A stretch of DNA of 31,587 bases from NCBI GenBank assembly GCA_039105265.1, contig JAPFFF010000201.1, forward strand, positions 1 through 31,587. The letters are read 5' to 3'. Both the position numbers and the translations under genes were made by a program. The notes below the pieces were generated by a model that did no database searches, had not been told where the DNA came from, and was given only the letters and a program-made list of their open reading frames with translations. Shown here piece by piece: positions 10,726 to 19,830 of the stretch (positions are counted from its first letter, which is position 1; every line of letters starts with the position of its first letter). This stretch comes from Tritrichomonas musculus. Lineage: Eukaryota > Parabasalia > Tritrichomonadida > Tritrichomonadidae.

Positions 10726-11203
10726 CTAGGCTTATGTGTCCAAACGTATTTATATTCAAAAAGTTTGGAATGGATACATAAATGTGTCCACAAATTTTTG
10801 AGAACTTGATACTATCCAAAAAATCCAATTTTGGATACTTTGTTTCAATTTTGGACTGCTCTCAAATTTTCAATAGTAAATTTGAATATAATATACCAAA
10901 TATATATAGAATTTTTTTTAAATATAAAATATGATTTTAAACTTTTTGTATCATTATTTGTTCGCTATTATTTAAAATAGTATTGTAAAAAGCATTTTAT
11001 TATAAAATAGCTAATCATTATGTATCATTAACTTATTTTCTTAAAAAAGATCAAACTACCCAAAAAAAAAGTATTTGGCTATTTTTTTTCAAAAAATTGA
11101 ATAAAAACACGATAAAAAAACTCGTTTTTTGTCCATAAAAAAGTGACAACTCTTATCAAAAAGTCAAAAAAGGGCATTCAGTTCACTGGACTCAAAAGCC
11201 TAG
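10726..11203. mobile_element. 478-bp hAT-type MITE with perfect 8-bp target duplication
   Basis: The ends are CTAGGCTTATGTGTCC and, inverted, CTAGGCTTTTGAGTCC. Perfect 8-bp direct repeats CTATAATC lie at 10718-10725 and 11204-11211. An 8-bp duplication with TAGG-like ends points to the hAT superfamily. The interior has no gene, so it is non-autonomous. It sits in the MULE transposase: excising the element and one duplication copy rejoins the host frame exactly (KNKDYS to FEIERL), which confirms the boundaries and shows it is younger than the MULE gene. Confidence 0.85.
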
Positions 11204-12406
11204 CTATAATCTTTATTTTTTAAATTGGTTAACAAATGCTTAATACAACATAAATGTTTCATTTTAAATTCATCACAAATCACCAATAAAGCTTTTCCTT
11301 GGTCGCTTTCTAAAAATTTATTTGTAAATTCAATGTTTATTTGGTCTTTGACGGTATTCAATAACAAACGGTATAAATTTGCATTTTCAGTATTACCGAA
11401 TGCAAAAGCAATCGGCAAACTTGTGTTGCTGACACATGCCATTAAAATGATAGTTACAAAGTTATCCATTATGGTCAATGTTGTGTCGAGTATGTAACCT
11501 TCTATAGAAAAATCACCATTCTGAAAAAGTGAATTTGAATATGGCAAAATAAAAACACCACCTACTATGTAATATTCATTATTATTTAAAAAATAATTGG
11601 GCAATTTTCTTCTACATGTTTTATATTTTAATACGAATTTTAAATAGCCTTTAACTTCTTCTCTTTTTAAATCATCTATAGATTAAATCCTTTTAGAATT
11701 AACTACAGAAAAAGTTTTGTGATATTTGTAAATCATTTCTGTACACTTTTTTAAAGGAAGGCCTGCTGGAATTATACGCTTTGAAAAAAAATGAAAAATT
11801 TTTGAAAAATCATATTTTGAACTGTAAACCATTGAACATTTATATAACAAAATCTGTGATCCTACACTTATTTCATTAAAATTTTAAAAAAATCTAACGT
11901 GATTTTGAAGTTTGACTGTTTTCATCATTTTGTTTTCGGCGCCAATTGAAGAATAGAAAACTTTTTTCTCAGTCTCGAAATGTTCAAAAAGTTAGAAGAT
12001 AAGTAAACATAAATTGAATCTGAAATTAGAGTATTAATTTTATTATCAAGATTGGCAGAATCACGAAAGTGAAAATATAGTTTTCTTTGATTTTTATCAT
12101 CGTTTACAATGCTAAAAGGATGACTGTTTGGAATAAAAGTATGCATCTCGTTTAAAAAAATTTGTAAATATGTATAATCCCAGAAGCATTGTCTTTGCGG
12201 ATAAACTAATACCATTTTTGGGCTTTTTGGATTATTAACTATATAATCTTCTCTATAAAACTGTGTTGTTAGCGCTAAAATCGGTTCGTAGTCCATTGAT
12301 GATTTAAAATTTTATTTAGACCACGACCACCAAACGATTAAAATTCATTCAAAATAATTGATTTAAAATTTTCGAAATTTTGCGTGTTTTCAAATCTATC
12401 GAAAAA

Positions 12407-12588
12407 TCCACTTTCGTAACAGAAAATGTAACCACCAAAATTTTCAAAATTTGTTATCACCTAACTTTTTGATTTTTCATCCACTTTCGTAACAGAATTT
12501 TTTAAAAAAAAAAAAATATTGAAAAAAATTGTGTTATAAAAGTGGAAAATTCTGTTACGAAAGTGGATTTTTCTGTTACAAAAGTGGA
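12407..12588. repeat. Clustered subterminal motifs, both orientations
   Basis: Copies of TCCACTTTCGTAACAGAA lie at 12407 and 12480, with inverted copies starting at 12550 and 12571 (the last within the terminal repeat, with T for C). One more copy marks the left end at 8951. Such arrays are often transposase-binding sites. Confidence 0.75.
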
Positions 12589-12772
12589 ACAACTGTAAAT
12601 ATGAAGTTCCATTTTACACCATCAAAAGAATGATCAAAGAAATATCAAAGTTTTAATAAATGTAAAAAATTATTTCTGTTTTATATTCATGCTTTTTTTA
12701 TTTTAATTGATTAAAGTTTCGAAGATAAAAATATTTCTCAAATAAAAAAATTAAAGGGGAATCGAATTTTTG

Positions 12773-12948
12773 GATAGAATTTTTTTTACGCACTTTTTCG
12801 AAAATTTTCATTCAATTTTGAAAGGCTTCTGAAAAAGAACAAAATAAAAATATAGCATATTAAAAACATTCTATCATTATTATTAATATAACAATTATTC
12901 TTATTTTCATTTGATTTTCGAAATTTAGCGGGTTTTCAAATCTATCAA
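12773..12948. repeat. Deletion derivative of the neighbouring element's end modules
   Basis: 12773-12833 repeats, in direct orientation, the block found just inside the left end of the Mutator-like element (8974-9074, GATAGAATTTTTTTTACGC onward). About 12915-12946 repeats the block found near its right end (TTCAAATCTATC, as at 12390). The two modules are brought together with only about 80 bp between them, as in an internally deleted copy. Confidence 0.5.
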
Positions 12949-13049
12949 TTTTTCTACGCCACTTTTTGAAAACTTTTAAACTTTTTGAATACTGTTTTAT
13001 ACATTTTTTATTCAATTTTTGCTAAATAATGCATAAATATTTAGTTCAA

Positions 13050-13135
13050 ATGGCTTCCCGATTCATCCAGCAATTCAAGGAACCTGATTCGGCTTCGCGC
13101 AGCCCCGTGGTGATCACTGGTGCGTATATTCCTGA
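13050..13135 (+). other. Possible captured coding fragment inside a MITE
   Basis: About 86 bp with markedly higher G+C than the region, open in frame from ATG at 13050 (MASRFIQQFKEPDS...VITGAYIP). After it the frame drops into low-complexity lysine-rich A+T codons. It may be a fragment of a host or element gene picked up by the MITE. I do not recognise the protein, and it is too short to call a gene. Confidence 0.3.
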
Positions 13136-13281
13136 AAAATTATGTAAAAATAAAAAAAAATTATATCAAAAAAAGCTAATAGTTATAATTTTAAGAGAAA
13201 ATTTAAATTTACGATTTTTTTGGTTAATTTTCTTAACAGAGTAAGTTAAATTTCACCTTAAGATGGCGTTTTTGTACAGTT

Positions 13282-13299
13282 CATGAGTAGCTACTCATG
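13282..13299. repeat. Perfect 18-bp palindrome
   Basis: CATGAGTAGCTACTCATG equals its own reverse complement. It lies near the right end of the MITE and could be a protein-binding site or the relic of a small insertion. Confidence 0.7.
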
Positions 13300-13334
13300 G
13301 ATAGAAAAACCATTCAAAAAGTGGCGTAGAAAAA

Positions 13335-13939
13335 AACGATTGTCCAAAATTAAACGAAAATTACATAACGTTCTTTCAAAAGATCCATAGCATTTCAGTA
13401 GATCCAGAGCAGGTCAATCTAGCATAAATTGGCCATAGTTTGATCGTTTTTTTTTACAAAAAAGAAAACCAAATATGATCAGATATATTTTAATATATGA
13501 TTATTATTATAATAATAATCATTTACTCAATTTAAATATTTTAATATATGATTAATTCCGAAAAGTGAACATACATAAATGTTTTTTGTATTTTGAAATT
13601 CAATTAATAATTAATATCATTTAATGACAACTTTTTGATATTAGATCAAAATGTTGTCATTCTTGGGATCTATTAGGTACAATATTTCTTTTGCTTTCTT
13701 CATGAAAGTTGATTTGTTCAAGTTTTGAAAAGAAATCTAATTTAAAAATAATAAAAGGCATAAGATTCATTTCAGATATGTAACAACTTGGTTATAGCTG
13801 GGTTTGAGATTTGAATATTTGATTTGAGGAAATTGCAAGAAGCTCAAAAAGTGGCGTTTCTTGCAAAAATATATTTTTCTTTCAAGAACATTGTTCTATT
13901 TTAAGCAAGTATTCTATAAAAACAAACGATTTAAATAAA
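13335..13939. other. Gene-free stretch with one long palindrome
   Basis: A+T-rich, no credible gene. A perfect 26-bp A/T palindrome occupies 13497-13522, followed by a second copy of TTTTAATATATGATTA at about 13539. At 13836-13865 a small inverted repeat (GCAAGAA...TTCTTGC) encloses AAAAAGTGGCG, a motif also present in the MITE ends on both sides. Confidence 0.5.
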
Positions 13940-13941
13940 TA

Positions 13942-14938
13942 TAGTCCTATCAAAAAGTGGCCACGCTCTCTTTTAAGTGGCCACGGCGATTTGACACCTA
14001 TATTTCATTAAATTCAAAGGGGGGTAAATTGGCATACTCACAATTTAAAAAAATTCAGAAGAATATTTTTTTATTTTTTAATGGCGATCAAGCAAATGTC
14101 AGATTATCAAAATCTCATTTAAAATCAAATGGTTTAATATGGCATACTCTCAATTTTCCACTTTTTCTTTAAAAAACTAAAAAATAAACGAATTTTTATT
14201 TAATACTGTCAAAAAAATGAATTATCATTCAAATACAAGTGGTGCAAAACGACATTTTTAAAAAAATTATGACCACGGTTAAATAAAAAAAAAAACAATA
14301 GAAATTCTATTGATTTTAGGTCAATAAATTTGATCAAAAAAAAAAAAAAAAAAAAAAAAAAGACCATTTTTTAAAATCATTATCACTTTAATTTAAGATC
14401 AACAATAGACAACAAACAAATAAGCAGCAACAGCGCTTATACATTCACTTTTATCTTATGCTCTTCGACACTCATGAGATGCTACGAGAATCATAATGAT
14501 TCACTTGTAAACAACAAACAAACAAACAAACAACTAAACACAAACAAATAAACAAAAACAACACGTATACATTCACTTTTATCTTACGTTCTTCGACACT
14601 CATGAGATGCTACGAGAATCATAATGCTTCACTTGTAAACAACAAACAAACAAATAAACAATAATAACACGTATACATTCACTTTTATCTTTCATTTATT
14701 CTTTTTCATTTCTTCTTTTTTTTTTTTTTAATATTTTATCTATTAATTTATTGAAATCACCTTTATTAATAAACCTTTTTAATTTTCTTATTCTGCTTTT
14801 TACTATTTTTTTGTAAAAAGTCTTATTATTTAATTGAAAAAATTTTTCTAATACATAAGATTATATTTTTTAACTTTTTGAATTAATCTGACACCGTGGC
14901 AACTAAATTGAGAGGGTGGCCACTTTTAGACAGGACTA
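13942..14938. mobile_element. 997-bp mariner-type non-autonomous element
   Basis: The ends read TAGTCCTATCAAAAAGTGGC on the left and, inverted, TAGTCCTGTCTAAAAGTGGC on the right, continuing through CACGCTCTC/CACCCTCTC, about 30 bp in all. Both are flanked by TA (13940-13941 and 14939-14940), as expected for the Tc1/mariner superfamily. The interior has no transposase. It carries two copies of GGCATACTC(A/T)CAATTT (about 14030 and 14140), a T/A-rich stretch and a minisatellite. The 71-codon frame at 13957 overlaps the end repeat and is not credible. Confidence 0.8.
14401..14700. repeat. Minisatellite, units of about 106-128 bp
   Basis: A unit running from ACATTCACTTTTATCTTA through CTCATGAGATGCTACGAGAA to an (AAAC)n tract starts at 14441, again at 14569, and a partial third copy starts at 14675. 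Length differences come from the AAAC tract. It lies inside the mariner-type element. Confidence 0.8.
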
Positions 14939-14998
14939 TAGAAAAATAATTGAAGGTCAATTTAGAAAAAAAAAAAAAAAAAAAAAAAAAAAAACGAA

Positions 14999-15480
14999 CT
15001 TGGCAACATTTTGAAACATCTAGATTAATAATCTTTTTGTATTTGTTCTCATTTTGAACAACTTCTACAATAATTCCAAATGCCCTAAATGAAGACTTGC
15101 AACTCATAGGCTAGCATACCTGTACCAGTTATTGGTGCATTTTCATAACCTGTTCAGTTAAACTACTTGATTCTGCTGAAACAATAACTATATTGAGTGG
15201 ATGTAGTTGTTCAATTCAATGTGGGACATGAAAATGGATGCCAATGTTTTCTTTTTTAAGATCTGATGTTTCTATTCCATTGTGGTGGCCACCAATGCCA
15301 TCTATTATTAGAACTGCTTTACCACTATATTTAAAAAGATCTCTTAAGTGATGTACATGTGGAATAAACGCGTTATCCATCCAGTAACTGAAACCTGAAG
15401 TGTTTATAAAACCAGATTCAGTTTGAACTATATCGATACTATTAAATGACAAAGTGTTATCTAAATCTGAATCTATGTTT
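14999..15480 (-). pseudogene. Fragment of a pogo-type (DDE_1) transposase
   Basis: On minus, a frame from about 15480 reads ...SGFINTSGFSYWMDNAFIPH, then GKAVLIIDGIGGHHNG, and after an in-frame stop LHPLNIVIVSAES. This follows the DDE_1 layout: a helix ending in W, the second catalytic Asp in LLLDGHxSH, and a third-acid motif QPLD, here LHPLN. The open segment 15107-14999 (SFRAFGIIVEVVQN) may be its C-terminal continuation. No N-terminal DNA-binding part remains. It is an old plain DNA-transposon remnant truncated on both sides, with at least two stops. It differs from the intact transposase at 17926-19830. Confidence 0.6.
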
Positions 15481-15885
15481 GATCTCTAAAAATAATATTA
15501 TTTTTAGGGAGAGGTGTGGGAATATGAAAAAAAGAGGGCTATATGCAGCTCTTAAGAGACTCCAAAATAAATAGACAATTATGCTATTTATTCCAACAAG
15601 ATAACACCACTTTCCACAAGACTTCAATGAAATGATAATGAAAAACTTTTGTAGAAGATCTAGAGTTCTCATTGAATGGATAACCCAAATTCATGTTATT
15701 GAATAAGCATGAAGCCCCCAATAAGACATATTTTTATATTATTCAAAATTTTTTTTATGAAAAGGTCCATATTTTTTCCCCAAATAAAATTAAAAAAATA
15801 CAGAAAACATTAAAAGAAATGCTATACATAGTTTAGTTGAATTTATTGACGATAAACATCATGACCTCTGGCATATGAAATGATA
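15481..15885. other. No gene recognised
   Basis: Spacer between the decayed transposase fragment and the intact pogo-type element. Frames here are short and without recognisable domains. Confidence 0.4.
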
Positions 15886-15887
15886 TA

Positions 15888-15927
15888 CCCATTACTCCCA
15901 CGAATTTAGTGAGTTTGCGTATTCAAT
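15888..15927. repeat. Left terminal inverted repeat of the pogo-type transposon
   Basis: 40 bp, identical in inverted orientation at 21180-21219. Beyond it the similarity fades into a shared TTTCAGAAA/TCTCAGAAA stretch. Confidence 0.9.
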
Positions 15928-16679
15928 ACTATTCAATTTTCAGAAACATAATTATTTTTTGTGATAAATACATTCAAAAAAGAATTGTCATTGAATTTTT
16001 TTTTTAATGCCTTTATTTATAACTTCATAAAAAAAATATATATATTTCTGTTATTTTGAATTTTTATTGTATAATTTAAATATTCTATTTAAATTTCTAA
16101 AAAAATTATCTAAATATCAAATATTTCGATAAATATTTATTCAATCATTAATTCAAATAATTTATGTAATTTATAAATACAAAAATATCTTGCTATCCTA
16201 TAAAAATACACTTTTAAAAATGTTTTTATTCTTTTTTTTTTGATAAATTTATTGAATTTTTTTTAATGATTATGATTCATTTCAAGATGTTTTAGGTTAA
16301 ATTAATTCCATTAAATTTAACTGCTATATTTCTCTTTTTTAAAGAAGTTAATCATATTAATGATAAGTCTATGATCAGAAAATGCATTATTTCTTATTTA
16401 TAAATAAATAAAGAAATGATATTTTTAAATCAGTACCTAATATTTATCAAATGAGGAAAAATCAAGGATATCTCAAAATCTAATAAACAATCTTATAATC
16501 CTGTAAGCTATATTTCCAAAAAAAAAAAAAAAAAAAAGAAAAAGAAAAAGAAAACGATCATTTGCCATCATATATTTCAGAATTTATAAGAATATTTAAA
16601 ACAGAGTTTTATGTTGATAAAGATATACCAGACGGCGAATAAAAAGGGACTGAAGAAGAAATAAAAAATATTATTATCA
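15928..16679. other. Non-coding A+T-rich part of the transposon
   Basis: No credible ORF. Poly-A/AAAAAG tract near 16519-16553. Confidence 0.5.
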
Positions 16680-17220
16680 TATCCTTTATTCAATTATACA
16701 CTTATTAATTTAATCATTTATTTATTCAATCAATCATTTATTCATCCATTTATTTATTCAATCATTCAATTATTCATTTGCTTATTCATTCTCTTATCCA
16801 TTTTTCCATTTATTCATTTATTCATTCAGTTATTCCATCATTCGTTTATTCATTCACTTTTTTATTGGTTCATTAATTCTTTCTTTCAATCTTCCATTCA
16901 ATCATTCAATTATTCACTTATCCATTTTTATATTTATTCATTCACTTATTCGTTTATTCATTCTTTCAATTAATCACTTATCCTTTTTTCATCTATTCAT
17001 TCTTTCAATTATTCACTTATCATTTTTTTCATCTATTTATTCATTCACTTATTCTTTTATTCATTCAATCTTTCAATCAATCATTCAATTATTCATTTTT
17101 ACTTTTATTTATTCACTTATTTGTTTAATTATTCATTCAATTTCTTATCAATTTTTTCATTCATTCATCCACTTATTCGTTTATTCAATCTTTCAATCAA
17201 TCATTCAATAATTCAATTAA
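16680..17220. repeat. Degenerate (TTCA/ATTC)n array, first block
   Basis: More than 500 bp of variants such as TTATTCATTCAATTATTCAC, essentially free of G on the plus strand. It is non-coding and lies in the 3' flank of the transposase gene, inside the transposon. Confidence 0.9.
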
Positions 17221-17530
17221 AGTTAGACGATAAATCTGTCTAATATGTAAAAGGCAGATTAAAAATGTTATTTTTATTTTGCATAAGTCAAAGCATTATT
17301 TGCATATCTGATTAAAATGTTAATTTTTTTTAGACGATGTAATATGAATAAATTAATATTTATGGTTTCATATCACATGTCATACAAAATGTTAATCAAT
17401 TGGGATTTTATTATCATTATTTTTTTTAAATAATTGTAATCGTCTTCCATTATATGATTTTATAGATATACATTTTTATTTAAAATTTAAAAAAGTGCTT
17501 TATTTATCTACTTAAACATATTAATCGTAT
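17221..17530. other. Unique spacer between the two tetranucleotide arrays
   Basis: About 310 bp of ordinary A+T-rich sequence with no recognisable feature. Confidence 0.5.
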
Positions 17531-17880
17531 ATCTTTATTCATTTTTACTTTAATTTATTTACTTCTTTGTTTAATTATTTATTCATTCACTTGTCTATTG
17601 TTTCATTTATTCTTTCATTCGCTTATTCGTTTGTTCATTCATTCGCTTATTCTTTTATTCATTCATTCACTTATTGGTTTATTCTTTCAATCTTTTATTT
17701 ATTTACTTATTCATTTGTTCATGTATTCATTCTTTCATTCAATCTTTTATTTATTCACTTTTTCATGAGAGAATATTTTTCTCTTATTTATCCAAACAAT
17801 CATTCATTCAATCTTTTATTCATTCGCTTATTCATACATTTAGTGAATGAATGAATGAATGAACGAATAAACAAATATGT
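17531..17880. repeat. Degenerate (TTCA/ATTC)n array, second block
   Basis: The same repeat as the first block, ending in a switch to the complementary strand form (GAATGAATGAATGAATGAAC) near 17844, so the end can fold back. A 95-codon frame through it (Phe/Ser/His/Ile repeats) is an artefact of the repeat. Confidence 0.9.
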
Positions 17881-17925
17881 GAATAAATTAAGAAAAATTA
17901 AAAAAAAAAAAGTATTGAATTATTT

Positions 17926-19830
17926 TTATTCATCTTCTTCTTCAGTGTAATTCCATTCACTATCAGATGTATCATCATCATCATGAAATCCTGAATTAAA
18001 TAATCTCATCAAATCAGGAATATCAAAAGCTGAATTAATTGCTTCATCACTTATTTTTTCCCAAATTTCAATTGTTTCTTTTGTTATATATTCCCATCTT
18101 GTCGAATCAACAGGTGTAGGTGAGATCAGTTCTCGAGCTGCAAGCTGCTTTTTCACGATTCCGAAAAGCCTGCGGTCAAGAGGTTGATATTTACCTGTTC
18201 CGCAGGCAGGGACAAATATCAACCTAATTTGCAACTTTTCTGCAAGTTGTCTAACAGACTTTTCCACATGCGACTTATATACGTCTAGAATCAAAGCAAA
18301 CGGACCATCTGTCATTCTTTTCCTCAACCATTTTAAGTAGACTTTCATCACATCTGATGTCGTATAACCATTTTGTGAATGAGTAATTAATTCTGGAGAT
18401 GATTGATCGATTTGGTATTTTACTTCACTTCTTTTTGTTTTTCCTTTGGCTACGATAGACAAAGGAAAACGTTTTTTTGGATTCATTGCAACGGTTGCAA
18501 TGAAGGTAGTTCCTTCTTTTTCGTTCACGTTTTCTTTTAGGCACTTAACAGTCTCTTGCCCTTTTAAGGCAATCATTTGTGGACTTAAGTTATTTGTTTT
18601 AATCTGTGTTTCATCCATATTGAGCACACGATCTGGGCCAAATTCATTCACAGCATCTATTATTTCGTTTAAATATATGTCGATATGTGAACCATTAATT
18701 ACACCTCGTCTTTCATAGTGTGCTTTTCGGAAGACAAGTCCATGCCTTATCATGAACTTATAGCACCAACTTTTGCTACCTTTAAAGTTTTCCAATTTAT
18801 ATTCTTCTATGAGCTTTTGTGGTTCATCTGTTGCAATTGTCAATAACTCATTAATTTTTTCTTCAAAGTTTTCTATATTTAGATTACCATCTTCATCAAA
18901 TGGTATTATTTTTTCCCTCAAAGATGAGTATATTAAAGCTTTTGTTGCCAATGCTAAAGGACTATAAAAAATTTCTCTGGCCATCAATGAAATGTCATTT
19001 AATTGTACTACTTCAGAATTTTCGATTTTGTTTTTAATTTTATTAAATAAATTCTCCTCTTGATCATTTGTTAAAGCTCTATAAAATTTTTTATTTAATT
19101 TATAATTTTCAATTTTATTATTCAATTGTCTTAAATTTTCAATAGAAAAAGTTAGAGGATTTTTTTTTTGAAGTGACTGAAATTTATCATGACATGATTT
19201 AGAAATTCTTCCAGGTATATAATCTGCAACGATTTCCCAGTCAATTCCACCTTTTTCATTCAAAATTTGACCTGAAGAAACGCCAGTTTTAATTACAGTT
19301 AAAAAATGATTTGTTTCAATAGAAGACCATCGCCCTTCTCTTTTTTGAATTCCAGGTTTGACTGTTTTTGCTGGAACTTGTTGATCGCTTAATCTTAATA
19401 TTGCATTATCAAAACTTTTTTGAAGTTTATCAATTGTATTCAAAAATTTACTTGAAACTTTATTTTCAGCCCTTTTCATTGAAAAATACAATTCGCATTT
19501 ATTTTGAAACATGCTCAAATCTTCATTTTTTAAATCATTATAGTTCACTTCGAGATTTTTTTTCAATGTTTTATATGAGCATTTCGGATCTCTTGATTTA
19601 AGGAGATATGCATCTTCAAAAAATTGGTCTGAATAAATTTCTGCGTTCTCTTGAAAGAAATTATTGATACTTTTGTCGCATATCAAATCGCATAATTTGC
19701 GAAGATTTCTTTTCCTTCTCATTTCTGGAGATTCAATGAAAGGATAATAAATGTTAAACGCGGGTTGCGTAAAATTCATCAAATTGTTGGTATTTGGTAG
19801 CCATGAATATAAAGATTGACGAAAACTCAT
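17926..19830 (-). CDS. Pogo-type transposase with Myb/SANT, CENP-B-type HTH and DDE_1 domains, 634 aa
   Basis: Opens with ATG at 19828-19830 and is uninterrupted. Residues about 165-223 form a Myb/SANT-like domain (REGRWSSIE; IDWEIVADYIPGRISKSCHDKF). About 350-378 is a CENP-B/Tc5-type helix-turn-helix segment (GSKSWCYKFMIRHGLVFRK). The DDE_1 nuclease follows: Asp406 in VLNMDET, Asp516 in ALILDVYKSH and Asp552 in YQPLDRRLFGIVK, with 35 residues between the last two acids. The C-terminus is acidic (HDDDDTSDSEW...EEEDE), as in many pogo transposases. It would bind the element's inverted repeats and catalyse cut-and-paste transposition into TA. All three catalytic acids are present. The only upstream initiator-like sequence is a weak TCAATTT about 25 nt before the ATG. 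An added Myb/SANT domain is unusual for the superfamily at large; trichomonads have many Myb genes, so local domain capture is plausible. Confidence 0.9.
   Translation of the reverse strand: MSFRQSLYSWLPNTNNLMNFTQPAFNIYYPFIESPEMRRKRNLRKLCDLICDKSINNFFQENAEIYSDQFFEDAYLLKSRDPKCSYKTLKKNLEVNYNDLKNEDLSMFQNKCELYFSMKRAENKVSSKFLNTIDKLQKSFDNAILRLSDQQVPAKTVKPGIQKREGRWSSIETNHFLTVIKTGVSSGQILNEKGGIDWEIVADYIPGRISKSCHDKFQSLQKKNPLTFSIENLRQLNNKIENYKLNKKFYRALTNDQEENLFNKIKNKIENSEVVQLNDISLMAREIFYSPLALATKALIYSSLREKIIPFDEDGNLNIENFEEKINELLTIATDEPQKLIEEYKLENFKGSKSWCYKFMIRHGLVFRKAHYERRGVINGSHIDIYLNEIIDAVNEFGPDRVLNMDETQIKTNNLSPQMIALKGQETVKCLKENVNEKEGTTFIATVAMNPKKRFPLSIVAKGKTKRSEVKYQIDQSSPELITHSQNGYTTSDVMKVYLKWLRKRMTDGPFALILDVYKSHVEKSVRQLAEKLQIRLIFVPACGTGKYQPLDRRLFGIVKKQLAARELISPTPVDSTRWEYITKETIEIWEKISDEAINSAFDIPDLMRLFNSGFHDDDDTSDSEWNYTEEEDE

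Larger units (their letters stand above)
9240..12296 (-). pseudogene. Mutator-like (MULE) transposase, broken and interrupted
   Basis: Read on minus. 12296-11925 is an N-terminal piece that opens with ATG. About 11605-11924 continues with stops and a frame change (a helix-turn-helix-like LPLKKCTEMIYKYHKTFSV can still be read). 11604-11200 carries the catalytic region: GYILDTT with the first Asp, LPIAFAFGNTE, then ESDQGKALL with the second Asp, and a C-x2-H motif (CCIKH). 10717-10523 continues in the same frame after a hAT-type MITE (KNKDYS then FEIERL), and the C-terminal part 9842-9240 resumes in frame after a second insertion (KVDSKK then KSTIQNPKRW). The C-terminal piece contains MULE-typical TTNTLEATHGHLN and a SWIM zinc finger CxC...CxH (ECAC...CVH). 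Without both insertions the coding stretch is about 1.9 kb, a normal size for this family. It encoded a transposase and is now dead. Confidence 0.8.
8944..12595 (-). mobile_element. Decayed Mutator-like element, nested insertions inside
   Basis: The outer ends are inverted repeats of 25 bp (8944-8968 and 12571-12595) beginning CAGTTGTTCCACTTTTGTAA, each next to TA. The enclosed minus-strand gene is a Mutator-like transposase. No 9-bp duplication, as expected for a Mutator insertion, can be seen at these ends. The flanking TA may be the real duplication of a different element, or the original flanks may have been lost. The motif TCCACTTT(C/T)GTAACAGAA recurs several times near the right end in both orientations. 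Two younger elements sit inside (9843-10522 and 10726-11203). The whole is inactive. Confidence 0.7.
12949..13334. mobile_element. 386-bp MITE with GC-rich core
   Basis: A perfect 22-bp inverted repeat, starting TTTTTCTACGCCACTTTTTG, lies at 12949-12970 and 13313-13334. Because the ends run into T or A tracts, the target duplication is ambiguous. The core includes a GC-rich stretch at about 13050-13135 that is open from an ATG and reads MASRFIQQFKEPDSASRSPV, unlike the A+T-rich surroundings. A perfect 18-bp palindrome lies at 13282-13299. Confidence 0.65.

Noticed and set aside
11225-11497. 90-codon plus-strand frame
   Set aside because: Antisense shadow of the MULE catalytic domain.
17567-17854. 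95-codon frame rich in FIHS repeats
   Set aside because: Pure translation of the TTCA tetranucleotide array.
16680-17880. CRISPR-like or satellite interpretation of the tetranucleotide blocks
   Set aside because: No regular spacer-repeat alternation; units are four bases with drift, so it is a plain microsatellite in a eukaryotic transposon.
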